This document shows positions 23,312 through 41,959 of a stretch of 64,000 nt of DNA, in pieces. The translations under genes and the position numbers were made by a program. The notes under the pieces were generated by a model that had not been told where the DNA came from, searched no databases, and saw only the letters and a program-made list of their open reading frames with translations. How positions within the stretch are numbered: position 1 is the first letter of the stretch; every line of letters starts with the position of its first letter. Origin of the DNA: Luscinia megarhynchos (taxonomy: Eukaryota > Chordata > Aves > Passeriformes > Turdidae). The stretch is taken from positions 48,687,783 to 48,751,782 of the forward strand of contig CM067592.1 in NCBI GenBank assembly GCA_034336665.1. Reading direction: 5' to 3'.

Positions 23312-26300
23312 AGTATGGCAATAATCAGTACAAATACCTGCATTTTCACAGAAGTGTATGTGGCTACTCTCAGAACTCTCTATCATTTGGATGATATCTA
23401 ATCATACAGCACAACTGTGGTGAATAAAGAAGCTTTAAAATGCAGAAAAGAGTTAAAGCTCATAGCAGACAATGAAGAAGAAGCAATGCTAAAATACTAG
23501 CTTGTGGCTGTTTTAATCACAGCCTATTAAGCAAATGCACAATATTATTGGGGTAGCTCACACAGGTATGCATTTTTGGGTCCCATCCTCATGCAAACCT
23601 TCTTTTAGCACATTTGAGCAATGCCTCCTATTCTTCCTGGGAAAAGATTTAATTAGATCTTTTTAAGAAGCATAACCCAAATTTCATAGGTATGGAGAAC
23701 AGATGGCAGCAAACTCTCTTTTGTTTGCAGTTTGCACGTGGCTCTGGTTTGCATCTGTCTGGGTTGCTTTGATGTGGGATGCCTCACTAGACTGTCTCAT
23801 GTGCAGGAGCTCTGCCTGAGCACCCAGCACAGCTCTACCACCCACCCTTGGTTTCATCATACGTACCAAGGCCTTCCCTGCATTTCTGTGATGAAAATGC
23901 CCCCTAGGGAAATGTTTGCTCAAAGCAGGTGAGAGATTCTCCCACCTCTGCCCACTGCTTCACTCCTACACCAGTTGTCTGGCCGGGGAGAAAATGCTTG
24001 CTGCACAGCAAGAGGGGTGACCCTGGTGTGTGCCCACCTGCCTGCTTGCCTCTTGCATCTGCAGTGAGTGCATAAGTACACAGCCTCAGCTTGGCAAATA
24101 GACTCTGCAGTTTAAGAAATGCATTTATCAATGTTTCCATTCTCAGTTTTCTTGTCTGAATTCCTCAGCATAGTATTTAATAAATGCCTTAATTTTCATA
24201 TTAGAGCCAGAAACATCAAAGCTTCCAGTTTTCCTGTTTCAGATGAAATATGCTGACATTTCACCCAAGAGGGAAGATTTTTAGTAGATCATAGCATTCT
24301 TGTCTCTAAATATGTCTTTTAAAAAGCTCATTGATGCTTTCCAATTTCAAATTCATGATATCAATAGATTAAAAAAAAGCTTTAGGGAGAAAGAAACCAT
24401 GTGATGTTGTAGCTTAAGTGTATCGTATAAACAAGGACCAAAACAAAGGCTGTACAAAATACCTTACTTTTAGTGTACAGCAGTTTTGAAGGGACTAGCT
24501 TCTTCCTGTGAGCATCAGCATGGAGACTCTACAAAACCACATTTAGAAAAGTCTCAATTTTACCTGTACTCCTGGAGTAGGAGAGGAGTAACTGTTAATG
24601 TCTTCAGTGTCAGTGCTGTCCAAGCAGCATTTTCTCAAAGGCTATATTAATTTATTTTTGCTGGAGCCATATCTAAACCAGCTTTAGAGCATAGAAGGCT
24701 GTCTTAATCTTTAGAGTTTGGTCTTTAGAAACTTAGGGGTTTTTTTTCCAACTGAGTGTCATTCAGGTTTTCAGTATGCAGCTGAGTAAGATACATGCAG
24801 CAGCATAGTTCCTCATGCAGCTGGTCCACATCTGAAAGAAAAGGCAGCAGTTTGCTAAAGAGCAGTCAGCCTTCACTAGGCTTTGTGCTGGATCTAGCTC
24901 AGCAGGTATCCACTGAGCTGTGCTATTGAGACTTTAAAGGCCAAAGCACAGGTTGTTAAATCTTTAGCCCCTCAAGGCCTGTAAACCCATCTTCGTCTCA
25001 TTTTGTTTCTTCGTACATGTGGTGACTTGAGAGTCCTCTGCTGAGGGCACACTTCTATAGTATGGTGAGTCTGAATGAGATGATGAAAATTTTGGCTGGT
25101 AATCAGCTCAGCTGAACACAAAAATTTCACTACCAGCACATGAAATGTGGCAGGAAGCACTAATAGATGGTGGTGCTGGACAAGGAGTAGCAAACTGTGG
25201 AAACCATGGCTGGAGATAGCCACTTGTACTGTTTTGGCAACTAACAGCTGGGAGGCCATGAGCAAGGCTGAGGTCAGCCAGGTGAAATATGTCACCAGCA
25301 TCAGCAGGTCCAACTACTGAACATGACTGCATGGGACAAGAGCATGAGACCTTTTCTACTATGCAGAAGTCCTAATTCAAGTAGAAATCACTTTATATCC
25401 ACCTAGACATCCTCTCATGCGTAGCACAGTTAATGCCAGTGAAAGCTTGAGTAATTTATAAAATATAATTTGCGAGTGCATTTTGTGTTGCTTTATGTCT
25501 GCTGCCTTACTAAAATATAACTGCCTGACATCAAATAGGCCATGGAATGACAAAAATAGTTTGTGCACAGTTACTATGTCTATATATATACACACATTCA
25601 AAAACTAGCAAGAAAGCCTTGTCTGACATGTCAAAAATGTTTCTATTTTGGGCAAGGTTTGACACTTGCTGTTGGTGGTAAGTGCTTTCCCTTTACACAT
25701 AGTTTGCACAAGTCAGGTTCTATTCCAGCAACAAGCATGGCATTGAAAAGACATACAGCATGTTTGGGCTGCTTCTGAAATCCAATTTCCTTGAACTGAT
25801 GATTTCCTGATTAACTCCTCTTTGCAGAAAAGGAGCTGATTCCTTGAACTAGCATTGCCAATCACTTTGCAAATTCAAATTCAAGGCTCCCCTTTACTGA
25901 TTAATGCAAGGGAAAATTTGGTTGGTCCCCTGGATGACCGTTTCTTCCACCAGCTCGATTTCCTTCTTGCCAAGGAAAACTCCAAGGGGCAAAGTCTTGT
26001 TTAGCTTTGGCCTCCTGGTCTTCCTTATCCTATCTGCTGCATTCCTCTGTTTGATTTGGGCCAGACAAGTAACACAGTGTAGAAAGCACAACAAAACTCC
26101 CAGGAATAATTATATTGGGTGAAAGATATTGATGCTTTTTGCAACAAGGTTGCTGTGTCCTGGCAACCCTTCCATGACTTCTGGAAGACTTTTGTTCATT
26201 TTTTCTGATTTGTGTATGCTCAAGAGATGACATATGTGCTCATGTTTATGTTTACATGTGTCTGTTTCTCTGCCTGTAAATATATGGAAACACATCTGTT

Positions 26301-26688
26301 GTATAAATAAAAAACAACATCTTTGATTGATTTAATAGGAGAATTAATTTTATGCTCCATGAAAAATGTAACATTTAGAGCACACTGATCTTTTGTTTTT
26401 GAAGCTTTAAAAAGTTTATTACTTTAGTCCTTCCAGCACATGCCTTCTTATTCACAAGAAATCCACACTTCTGTTCAAAAATTTAAGTTCTTGCAGGACT
26501 TGCTAATTTGCTGGTTTTATTAAGAACTAAAAATAACTTAATATGAAAACACTGATGGTAAATGAACTGTATGCTGTAAAACTGACACTCCTCAATGCGA
26601 AAGGCCTGACATCTGAGTAAACAGCTGATTGTTTGGCTGTTATTAACTGTCTAAAGCAGTAAGCAGAAATTCAGTGGGGACTAACTAA

Positions 26689-31851
<5,163 letters not shown>

Positions 31852-31880
31852 TGTCCTGGGTTTAATAGTAGCAATCTCTG
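31852..31880 (+). mobile_element. Possible LTR start fragment (avian ERV type)
   Basis: TGTCCTGGGTTTAATAGTAG resembles the 5' start (TGTCCTGGGTT...) of LTRs common in avian genomes. Similarity fades after about 28 bases, so this is at best a fragment. Confidence 0.3.
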
Positions 31881-32211
31881 GATCTTCCACATCTCCCAGG
31901 CATTGCTAGTTTGTAATAACTTAATGATTTCTATGCATCTTACAGAATGGAGAAAATTATAGACTCTTCAGTTGGAGCATAGACTTCCTCCACATCACCT
32001 GTGTCTGCTCTCCTTAAATATGTGTATCATATATGGACATTTATAAAGACACTCATTTGCCTAATTTGAGATCCAGCTATAAAAGAAATCCTCAAACTCT
32101 ACCTGTACATAGCAAAGGATATTTCATCTCTAGTGCTTTTGAAGCTTCACCCATGACAGTCTGCTATAGATTTAGAGACAAGCTCCTTGAGAATGGAAGC
32201 AGGTTGTCAAG

Positions 32212-32256
32212 CTGTCCTGGCTTCAGCAAGGGTAGAGTTAATTTCTTCTTGTGGCG
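32212..32256 (+). mobile_element. Possible LTR start fragment (avian ERV type)
   Basis: TGTCCTGGCTTCAGCAAGGG followed by TAGAGTTAATTTCTTCTTG closely resembles the beginning of a widespread avian LTR family, which starts TGTCCTGG(T)TTCAGC and continues with AGAGTTAATTTTCTTCC. It has the same orientation as the fragment at 31852. No retroviral coding sequence or matching LTR end is visible nearby. Confidence 0.42.
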
Positions 32257-35237
32257 TTTCATCTCCAGCTGGGCTTAAAACCACCACACAAGGATGCATC
32301 TTTTAGGCAAGATAACACTTGTAAAGCGGCATCACTTTCTATATGAGTTAACACTAGCTCACATGTTTCACCCTCTTGTGAAAGGGGCAATACCTCTAGG
32401 TCGGGCTCAGCAAGAAAAATGCAATTTCAATAACAGCAGCCCTTCAATAAAACAGACATTTTGTGCAAGACTGGTTTCCTGTTGCCATACTAGATGAGAC
32501 GTAGTGAAATATCATCAAGTGAAAAGCTCCTGAGCCTCCTGGGCTTTATCACTTCGAAGTTGAAAAGGTGCACATCTCTTAATGTGATGGTGTTAGCCAG
32601 ATGGGGAAATCTCTTCCTTATGCATGTATTATCTTATGTATTGAATCACCACAGATACAAAGCCATCTAAGATACTCACACCTCTTTTAAGCCGAGTAGA
32701 AGTGACAGGGGTTTCCTGAAGCAATAACCTGTATTATAGCATGAAGAGTGGAAAACTGTTGAACTTCATTACATCCAAATTAAATATTAATCATGGTCCA
32801 AACGGGATAGTTGCCTGGAGTAAAAAAAAAAACTACTAGAGTCCATTCCTTTACTTGTTATGCTTACTTTTGTTGGGATTGGCTGATTGGTTTGCTTTGC
32901 TTGTATGCTGGCCCTAACACAGGGTAGTACAGGTGAAACAGCTCCTTACCTACAGTTAGCTCATATAGCACTTGGTAGACGGAAAAAAAATAAAATTGTG
33001 GAAATTCTATAACAGGAAAACAAGTTTGTGTGAAGGTAACCTACATGTTCACAGTCTTGTAAAATATGACAAACCAGGAGTGTATTTAGATAGAGAAGGC
33101 ACAGAGTTAGGCTACAGCATTAATTCATTTTATTGCTTTACAGGATCATTGGTCTCTCTTCACATTAAATCAGAGGACTTCTCTCTTTCCTGCCAAACTA
33201 CTCTTTACGTGCTGGACTTAAAGAGGCCAGAACATGCAGTGTACACATGCGTGTTTACAGATAAAATTCTGAGGTCAGGACATGCAGTGTACGTGCACAC
33301 AGGTTCACACACATGATCACAGAGCCGGGGAAGACACAGCTGTAATTCTGGTCCTTGATATTCCCTTCTCCCAAAGGGCCAGGTCCATCCAGTTGAATTC
33401 CAAGAGCTTAAATGAGTCACCTCCATTGAATCTTCATCTCATTTAGCCCACCATGCAGACAGTGAGGGAACAGCATCACCTCTGTGCCCTGTGTAAGCTT
33501 CTCTCTCTCTTGATTTTGGGCGCCTCAGTTAAGTGCCTTGAGGGCCATGTGTGGAACTTAAGCCTTGATGTTTCTTCCTGCACAGGCACCCTCTACTGGG
33601 CCTCTGGGCACTACTGTGATGCAAATATTCCCCAGTAAGGACTACTAATGTGTCTAGTGCATCATCTGTCTATGAGCCCAGGCTCTGCCCTGCCACACTT
33701 GCCTATCTCCAGCGCTGACACATAATTCTGCAGAGCTGGGCTAGTGCTGAGTAGGTGGAGTGGGGCAAGGTGCAGTGTCTGGAGCCACCCAGTGGGCATT
33801 GGCAGTGTGAGCCTCGGTTTTAAAAAATCTGCAGTCTGAAGAGCATGTCAACTTCTCTGTAGGGTATTTTAACTCCTACAGTATGTGAATAATAAGGCAG
33901 AAATTAAAGCAAATCCCTGTTGATGGTCCACTGAATGTGAAGAAAGACTGGATGTGCAGTAAGGAATCCTGATTGATAAAAAAGGGACGCTGAATTAATT
34001 TCACTGAGAATTTACAGTTAAAGAAAAAGTCCCAAGGAGGCATGTTCAGGAACAGATAGTAATCCACTTGCACATGTATCATGGTCTCACTTTAAAATGC
34101 AAAAAACTGAGAAGCTTGTTCAGAGAGGCTCAGTGCATTTGAAAAAAACTGTAGACATCCAAGAATACAACATATGACTGATGTGGCCAGAGTAACAATG
34201 AGGGACATTCAGAGCACTTGGACCAGCATGTAACAAAGGTAAAATATGCTCATTGCCACATACAAATAAAGGCTTGTAGGCTGAAATGGTATATGGCTCT
34301 ACAGTGCAAGATACTGGGGAGTCCAGCCCCAGCAGCAGATTGCTAGAAAAACTCAAAGTAGAGAACTGACACAGTATGACAAGTGCACAGGGGCAGCAAA
34401 ACCAATGCTGGGGAGAGAGGGACTAATAAGTGGAGGCAGCAAGAGACTTTATGCAACAAACACACATGGATCAGAACTATTTCAAAGTAAGGCTTGCATG
34501 GTGTCTGCTGTGACCTGTTGTGGCCACAGGTAAAAATGGGCTTAACAAAGATGTCAGGAGTACTTCCAAGCAACACAGGAAGGGAAGAAGGGGAGGAAAG
34601 AAGAAAAACTCAAAAATTTTTAAAAACCAACAACATAAAAAGTTAGTTCAAGATCAGATAAAACAGAGCTTTATGAGGGATTTCCATGTAATCAATACCC
34701 AGAGCTGCAGTCAGGACTTCTGAACAAAGGATGTTATGTGTTACAAAGTTTGGTCAGCAAGATCAAGCAACTAGAGTATTGGATTATGACCTTAGAACAT
34801 TATCGGTGTCTTAAAAAGAATATTTGGAGTGAAAGGTAAATTCCAGTTTACCAGGCATTGGAGTCAGACAGACAAAAACATGCTTGGTTTTAGAAGTCCT
34901 TCAGCCAGTGAAGACTACCTGATATGCAAGAAGTCATAGACAGTGGAAGAGAGGTATATACTGAAATTGGTACACCTGTGTACTACTCATGTAAAAGAGT
35001 CTGTGGTCAGGGGTCTGATATGCTCGAGGTGCCAGTAACATGGGTCTTCTGGGACCTGAATAGGAATCTGTTCTCCCTTCTCTGTAGCTGTCAGTCTACC
35101 TCAGGACAAATTCACCTAAATACAGTACTAGAGTCCTAAGAAGGCAAGTAAATTCAAAAACAAAGTACCTGCCAAGGAAAAGATTATCTCAAACAGATGA
35201 AGGTGTTTCTGAATAACTGGATCACTAGTGAAACTTC

Positions 35238-35261
35238 AAAAAGCTGTAAAAACAGCTTTTT
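35238..35261. repeat. Perfect 10-bp inverted repeat with 4-base loop
   Basis: AAAAAGCTGT and ACAGCTTTTT flank AAAA, followed by two more T. On either strand it resembles a hairpin plus T run, but in an animal intron that has no terminator meaning except for RNA polymerase III stops. Confidence 0.9.
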
Positions 35262-37251
35262 TTGGATTGTAATTAGTTTGGAAGACCTGGCAGAGCAATA
35301 CCATGTTCATGCTGTGCCATTCCCAGGAAAATGCATTTAGTCCTCCACATGAAAGTTTGTTAAATTATGCCAACTCTATACTAGAACAGTTTTACTAATG
35401 CAGCTATGCAAGCAAAGCTTCCCTTTGTGGATTGATGTTTTTACCAGCAAAAAATATGGAAACTTAAATGGAGTGAGTTCTATAGGCAGGCGTCATTGTA
35501 GTCATGCATTTGCCTCTCTACTAGAATACTTATAGAAATAAAATGTTTTTCAGTAATAACTTACCCCCTAGGCAAAACCAGCACATTGATGGGAAAGTGT
35601 GCAGTCAGTGCTAGTGGGGAGAGTCACGAGAACTGTGTCTTTGCACTCTGCATTAATCTAGAAATGCAGGTGGTACAGAACGTGTCTCTGGGAATTGCCT
35701 TAAGGAAAGAAATCAGCATGAGAGGATGAAGTGCAGAATCCCCTCTTAAACTCTTACCTCTACCAAAGACCTCTTGCATTTTTGAAGCAAGGTACTTCAG
35801 TTTTTCCACATCCTGTACTCCAGTGTTCATTTGCGCAATTATCTTTCTCATGCATTTAGTATTATGTGAGCTGAGCTCTTTGACAGAGGAATTGCTTCTC
35901 ATTGTATGAAAAGAACTTCATTGGCACTTCTTAGAATACCAAGTGAATTTTTACTCTTCAGAATTCTTCACATTTTTCTCTTATTTTGCAATGGCAGCTG
36001 AGATATGGTGTTTCTGAAGATATGGCTTGAGATGCCTCAGGCTCACACCTACGTAAATGAAATAGCTTTCATTGATAATTCCTAAAGGAGTTTAATTTTT
36101 TAATTCAGCTGTCAAAATCCAGTCCCCGAAACAATTGATGAATCTCTTTAACATGATGGTGGTTTTCTTATCTTTGCCCATTAACCACTGGGCTTGTTTT
36201 ATTTCTTGGTTTTCCCTGCTGTCGCTCTCTATGTGCAGTCAGGAATCCAGGATTCTCAAAGGGGGTTGTATCACCCCACCTGGGGCTGTGCACAAATGTA
36301 TACATACTCTTTGCTGCAAAGACTTTATATGCATGTCACCCAGGCAAGCAATGACTAGAAAAGAAAGTGGGGACTAAAAGCATGGACTAGAGCCTAAGTT
36401 TTCCAAGCTTGAGTGATCTGTCATGTAGATAAGTCTATAATTAATGGGCAGACTCAAATTGTAACATAGATCTTTAACACCAAAAGAAACTGTTGTCTGC
36501 AAACAGGTACCAGAGAGAGAAAACAATTCCAGCTCAGGCCCTCACATCTTGGAGTGTAGCTCAGGGAAAATGTTCTAAATTATGGAGTTATTCCTGGATT
36601 ATTTAAAGAACTTTTTGGCTGTAGGAAATCCATTTGGAAAACATGAACTTGCCTACAGAACCTTTACTACATGAAGTGTGAACAGACAGATAGTCCCAGT
36701 CAACATGGGTTACTGGTAATATGCATGCATATGTAGGGAGCATGTAACACTTGTGTCAAATAAGAGAAAATAACTTATAATTAAATCTTGGAGCCCTAGG
36801 CTTATATTAGAAGTTTTCCATTCAGTTTTAATCTTATACATTTTTTAAAACATGTTTAGAAAACTGTAAATACTGTTTCCTGGTGTGAGTATCTTTTGCC
36901 TCATTTCTGCTTTTTATATGTAAGGATACTCATTAGCCAGGACAGTGAATTTCACAGTAGTGATCCTTCCAAGAGTCCACATTGCAATCAGGATGTGTGT
37001 GGGCAGTCTGGCTTGCAGCAACATGTTTTTCTGTGGGTCCATTATATAAAGGAGCAGTCTTAATAACCCAGATTAGGTTTCAGTTGAAGATGAAGCTCTT
37101 AGGCCCAAAACAATAGAAGGACAACATGAAACACTACTAAATTATGGCAAAAGGCTAATGGTTTTCTGACTTGTCTGATGACTTCTGAGCTTTGTGACCT
37201 GGCACACCTGGAATAAGCCCAGAAAGGAAGAAGGTTCCTAAGTTTCGATAT

Positions 37252-37713
37252 GTGTTCCAGGCATCAGATGCTGCAGAGCAACCACGTCACCAGGTGAACA
37301 GGGCATGTAAGTTTCATCTTGCTTGCAGCATCCAGATGGGGAACCAAAATAGTCTGTTCACCCTCCAAACATCCTTCCAGAGGGGGTGCACAGGGCTAGC
37401 CATAAGTGATAAAAGATCACTTCTGATGTGGGGGAGTGATTTATATGTGCTGAAATTGCAGCCCAGTTTTGATGCCGTAGGATTTTCAGCTGAGAAAATA
37501 AATAAAAGGCAAAATAACATAATTCTGGCTTTAGTAAATGTTGCAGTGAAGATCCCACAGGATTTATATGTGTACTCTGTTTATGCCCCAAAAGATGCAA
37601 GGGAAACCCCTCATGTCTTTGAGCCCTTACCTCATTGGTATCAGCTTCTGGGGAGGGTTATGGAGAACTGCAGGGTTTCACCGTGCCAAGAACATGATGA
37701 TCCTCAACTCTGA
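37252..37713 (+). other. Unidentified 153-codon open frame
   Basis: This frame is longer than most in the window and not explained by simple repeats. It encodes a mixed-composition peptide including DLYVLKLQPSFDAVGFSAE and DLYVYSVYAPKDARETPHVF. I recognise no domain. There is no sign of a promoter, no clear exon boundary and no poly(A) tract, so a chance frame within the intron is the default reading. A decayed gene or repeat fragment is possible. Confidence 0.15.
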
Positions 37714-40700
37714 TTTCTTCTTGAGAAATAGCTGTACTTTCACTTAGGCACAATCTAAAATCTTCTGCCTGCCAAAGGCTGGAAGTAACCATCACATCAG
37801 ATGTAACTTGTTATGTCACACATATGGTCATTGAAAGACCAGTTTTAAGGCTGTGGGCAACGTTTTGCAGTCTTCCAGGCAGGCAGTAGTGGTCAACTTT
37901 CCTTTTATCATCTCTTAGACAAGTGATTTCAGAAGCAACCACCCTACATTCAAATCCCTCATGTCATTCTCTGCTCTGCTATTCTGAAACAGCTTTACAA
38001 ATGCGAATTATTAATCATATAGAGGCCATGTCACAGAAAAATCATCCTGTTTTCCTAGCCCTGTCACGGCTATCTAGGAGATTTTCTCATGCATGTGTAG
38101 CATCAAAGGTCAGGTAAAGAGTCCAGCTTGGTCTGGACAGTAGTCTCTGAAAACAGTACAGATTCCCTGGAAGAGTGAATTGAAAACAGGTCCTGGTAAT
38201 TGAAGTTTACTCAGCACAAGCAAGTTTTGAGAACTTGGTTTTTTCTAACCAGCTACTTTTTCCCTAAGTGTTTATAATTCATTGTTTCTACTCAAAGACC
38301 TGCAATTATCAGGAATTGGTATAGTCAAAATGATTCTACCTAAGGCAATGCAAAACTTCAGCAGTAGCAGAGAGACGCTGGGTTACACTGGTTCATTAAA
38401 TGCTGTTATTTAAAATTTACAGTCTAAGAACAGAATATGACCAAATCAGGCCAATGTCCATCATGCAAACTCTTCATCCATGCCTCAAATTTTTCCTCTC
38501 TATAGAATGGAAATGTTACAGCAGACAAACACTTAGATATCTGCAAACAATTAGCAGAACACACAAGATCCACGTCCTGATGTCCTGGCTGACAGTGTGG
38601 CTGTAAGGCTACTGTGGATCCCAGGACCAAACAGATTTCTTGCCCACAGGGTAAGTTGCTACTCATTGCTTTTTGCAAGGCCGCTATTGGACTGCACTTT
38701 GTAGGCACTTATTCCACTCTTCAGATATTTCAAAGCAGAAAGCAGAATGGAACATCCAGTTGCTCCCTCCTGAGTGCAAATGGAGGCCAGGAGAACGGGC
38801 TATGGCTCTTGGGAAGTGACAGCTCCTGCTTATATGGGGCACGTGACAAATTAAGACATTTAACGAGCAGGGTGACTCTTACAGGTGGCTCCTTGGAGGA
38901 GCTGTGCTTTGCCAGGCCCTCCACCAAACACCACCAGCCCTCCCCTGGGCACTAGGTTGGCTTTATGTGGCACTGGAGTGCTGTTGGGTTCACACAGTTA
39001 AATCACAAATTTTCTTGCTTCAGTGGAGCTGTTCTTGACTTGCCTCAATTGCGAACAAGATAATACAGCTTTTCTTTTGGAAGATTACCAGATCAACAAC
39101 AGCTGTGAAACATGGTGACTCAAGCAAAGTAGGGTGTCTGATATTCCTTCTTTATTTCCAGTGCTTGTTTTGTCATATGAAATGTCTGTAGGGCAAAGCT
39201 GCAAAATTACCTATCCTGAAAATGTCTTTTTCTTGTTAAGGGCGCTGGTATTTAATCATTTCCCAGCTTCATTAAGTGGCTTGTCTTACCACTTACTGCA
39301 TCAGTACAGACTGCATCACACTGGCATCTTGAATAAGATGAGTAATACATTGATATTTTTCCATCTTAGCAGCCCCCGCTGAGCCACCTCATCTCCCAAA
39401 AGAGAAGACATTTGAAAAACCTGATGCAATGACCCAGCATTTCTGAAAGGTGATTCCTTCCTCATTAGTCTTTGCTTTACCTGCTGCTGAGCAGAAGAGG
39501 ACTCAATGAAATAGCTTGTGTTTGGTCAGGGAAGAGGTAGATTGTGTTTAGTAATCTCTGACTGTACTGCTTGTTGCTTTGTTAGACATATAGATATCTG
39601 GAAGTACTGTGCATGAACAAAGCTGAAAATGGGTTGCAAATAGCCTCTCAAATTAATTTCTCTACATATGAATAACCTTCATTCAAAAAACAATCATTAT
39701 GGAAGCAACATATACTATGGATATCTGAATTTTTTAATTCAAAAATTAAATACGTGACTTTTTTGTTGGCACAAAAATTATACAGAGAGATTCTCAGAAG
39801 CTGTAGTAGCCTGTAATACACTGATTTTGCCCCTAGATATTTGGGGAAAGTTAACCATAACACAAATCTATGTTGGATTAATCTGATTAATTTTTTTTTT
39901 TTAATGGTAGCTTTTCTGGATAGTAACCAGACACTAAAACAAGACATGGAACATCTTGGTTTTACTTAATTTTCTTGTTTAATGATGTTATTGGGGAAAA
40001 GTTCATGCTGTTCTATGTGCTGAGAATAATTTGTAGTGTGAATATTTGTGAAGCAATGATTTTTTTCATCTGAACTACATCTATTTTGAAAATGGTCCAA
40101 TCTTATGTAATTATTTGAAGGATTTTCTTTCCTTCATAGAAAAGTGTCTTCAAAACAAATAGTAGTGTTTTGTGTCTACCATGGGAAGAATGCTATCTGG
40201 AAAATAGCCCAGAGTGTACAAAATGTGTTAATGTGTCTGAATTTGGGATGCTGAATGGGATGCCCCTGGGATGCTGAATCATGTGTTTGTGAAAATATTC
40301 TGGGAGGGTTTGCATAATGAGGGGTTTGAAAAATCCATTTTCTCCAGCTTTTCCTGGAGAACAAGAGTTCAATTTTTGCTGGATGAAAACTTAAGAAAGA
40401 ACTGGGAAACCTTGGCAGGCAGAGAAGATAGCTTCCCAAGGAGAATCAAGGTGAAGTGATAAAGCATCACCTTCAAAATCACCAAAAGTACTCCAGCAGC
40501 TCTCATTGCTATTCTGTTAAAATCCTTTTTTATTTTAATAAAGCTGCTTTTCTGTAGTGGTTAGTTGAACTTCTCATTTCATACAATATATGTGAGAAAT
40601 ATTAGCCTAAGGACCATGCACCAGCTATTCATTTGGTGACAAAATATTAATTGTGCCTCTACTCCCCCTTCAGCTAGGGCAAATGAAAGGAAGGGGAACG

Positions 40701-41959
40701 AACAGAGAGGCATTACTTTTCTGCTGCACTTAGGCAGACTATGTTAGTAGGATGACTTGTAAGGATTTAAAACTGTCATGACTATTAAAGTCGCTGGAGT
40801 TTAACAGCTCCCACAGCTTTGTCTCCCTTAAATGCTATTCATATCCATCTTTTCCTCACCTGCCAAGCCTCTAGTTTTATTTAATTGTTTTATTTTTAGG
40901 AGTTTGGTAACTTCTTCAACATGGCAAAGGGTTTCCAGGAAACCAAAATTTTCTGCAGTTTCCTCTCCTGTCACATATCGATAGTGACCTGCCTTACAGA
41001 CAGTTTTCAAGGCAGGCAGCCATGTCTATAGGCAGCACTTGGATTCCTGCTCTCCTCTTTTGTCACAAAATTCCCATCTAACTCTGAACAGAATATGTTG
41101 TGACTCCTTGATGAAACTCTCCTTTTCCTCTGCACTCATCAGTGCTGTGGAGCTCACTACCTGCTTCTCTCTAGGGCAGCAGACAGGAATGCTCTTGCCA
41201 CTCCAGCACAGAGAGAGCTGGGGAGAACCAGAAGCTTTTCCAGGCTTTAGCCCATGTTTCTTTGCCTCCCTTCATCCTAGGGGCTGCAAATGGGAGGATT
41301 TGCAAACCCTCACACAGGAGTTTTACTCAGCTGACCTGTGCTCGCTGTGCCATCCGTGCTCACTGAGCAGGGGCCTTGATGGGCCTTAAGCACTGCTCAG
41401 CTGTGTGACCACAGCTGGAGAGGGTTGGACAGCACAGATCAGTCCTATAAATCCAGAAAAAAAATAGGTCATACCATGATGGTGTGATTATTTAATTTCA
41501 GAAGGAATCATGAAATTCAAAATTATACCTTCTGTTTCAGAACAGGTTTTCCTCTGATTCTCACTACTTTTTCTCCCTGCTTCCCTCTTTTTCCTCATTA
41601 TCCTCCTAGGAAGACTATTTTTTAATTAAGTGGGAGGGTAGACTTGCAGAAGAGAGGGAAAATCTTTGTTCTTTGTGTCCCACATTGATTAGCATTCTTG
41701 TAGCTTCATGTTTGCTTATCTAAAAGGAAGCTGTGATTTGACTGAGGGAAGAATAGCTTTTGCATATTAATATTCTCCTAACCAAAAGTGTCTAGGTTAC
41801 CCTAATGATACTGGAAAAATTCTAAGACTCAATCACCATTCTCAGATTCATTTAACTAGTAGTATCCCCTGACAAGTTAAGCAGAAGAAACAAAAGAAGA
41901 GAAAGTCATTAAAAACCTATGCTTATTTTAAAGAGAGTATTAATCACATTAACCTCACC

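Larger units (their letters stand above)
32257..41959. other. PALM2 intron after exon B, second part
   Basis: Intronic by position. It contains a hairpin at 35238-35261, a near-repeat of ACATGCAGTGTAC at about 33233 and 33279, and a 153-codon frame at 37252-37713. No exon with family similarity was recognised. Confidence 0.6.

Noticed and set aside
38600..38655. Donor-like CACAGGGTAAGT motif near 38645
   Set aside because: No convincing acceptor or coding similarity upstream; isolated GTAAGT motifs are common.
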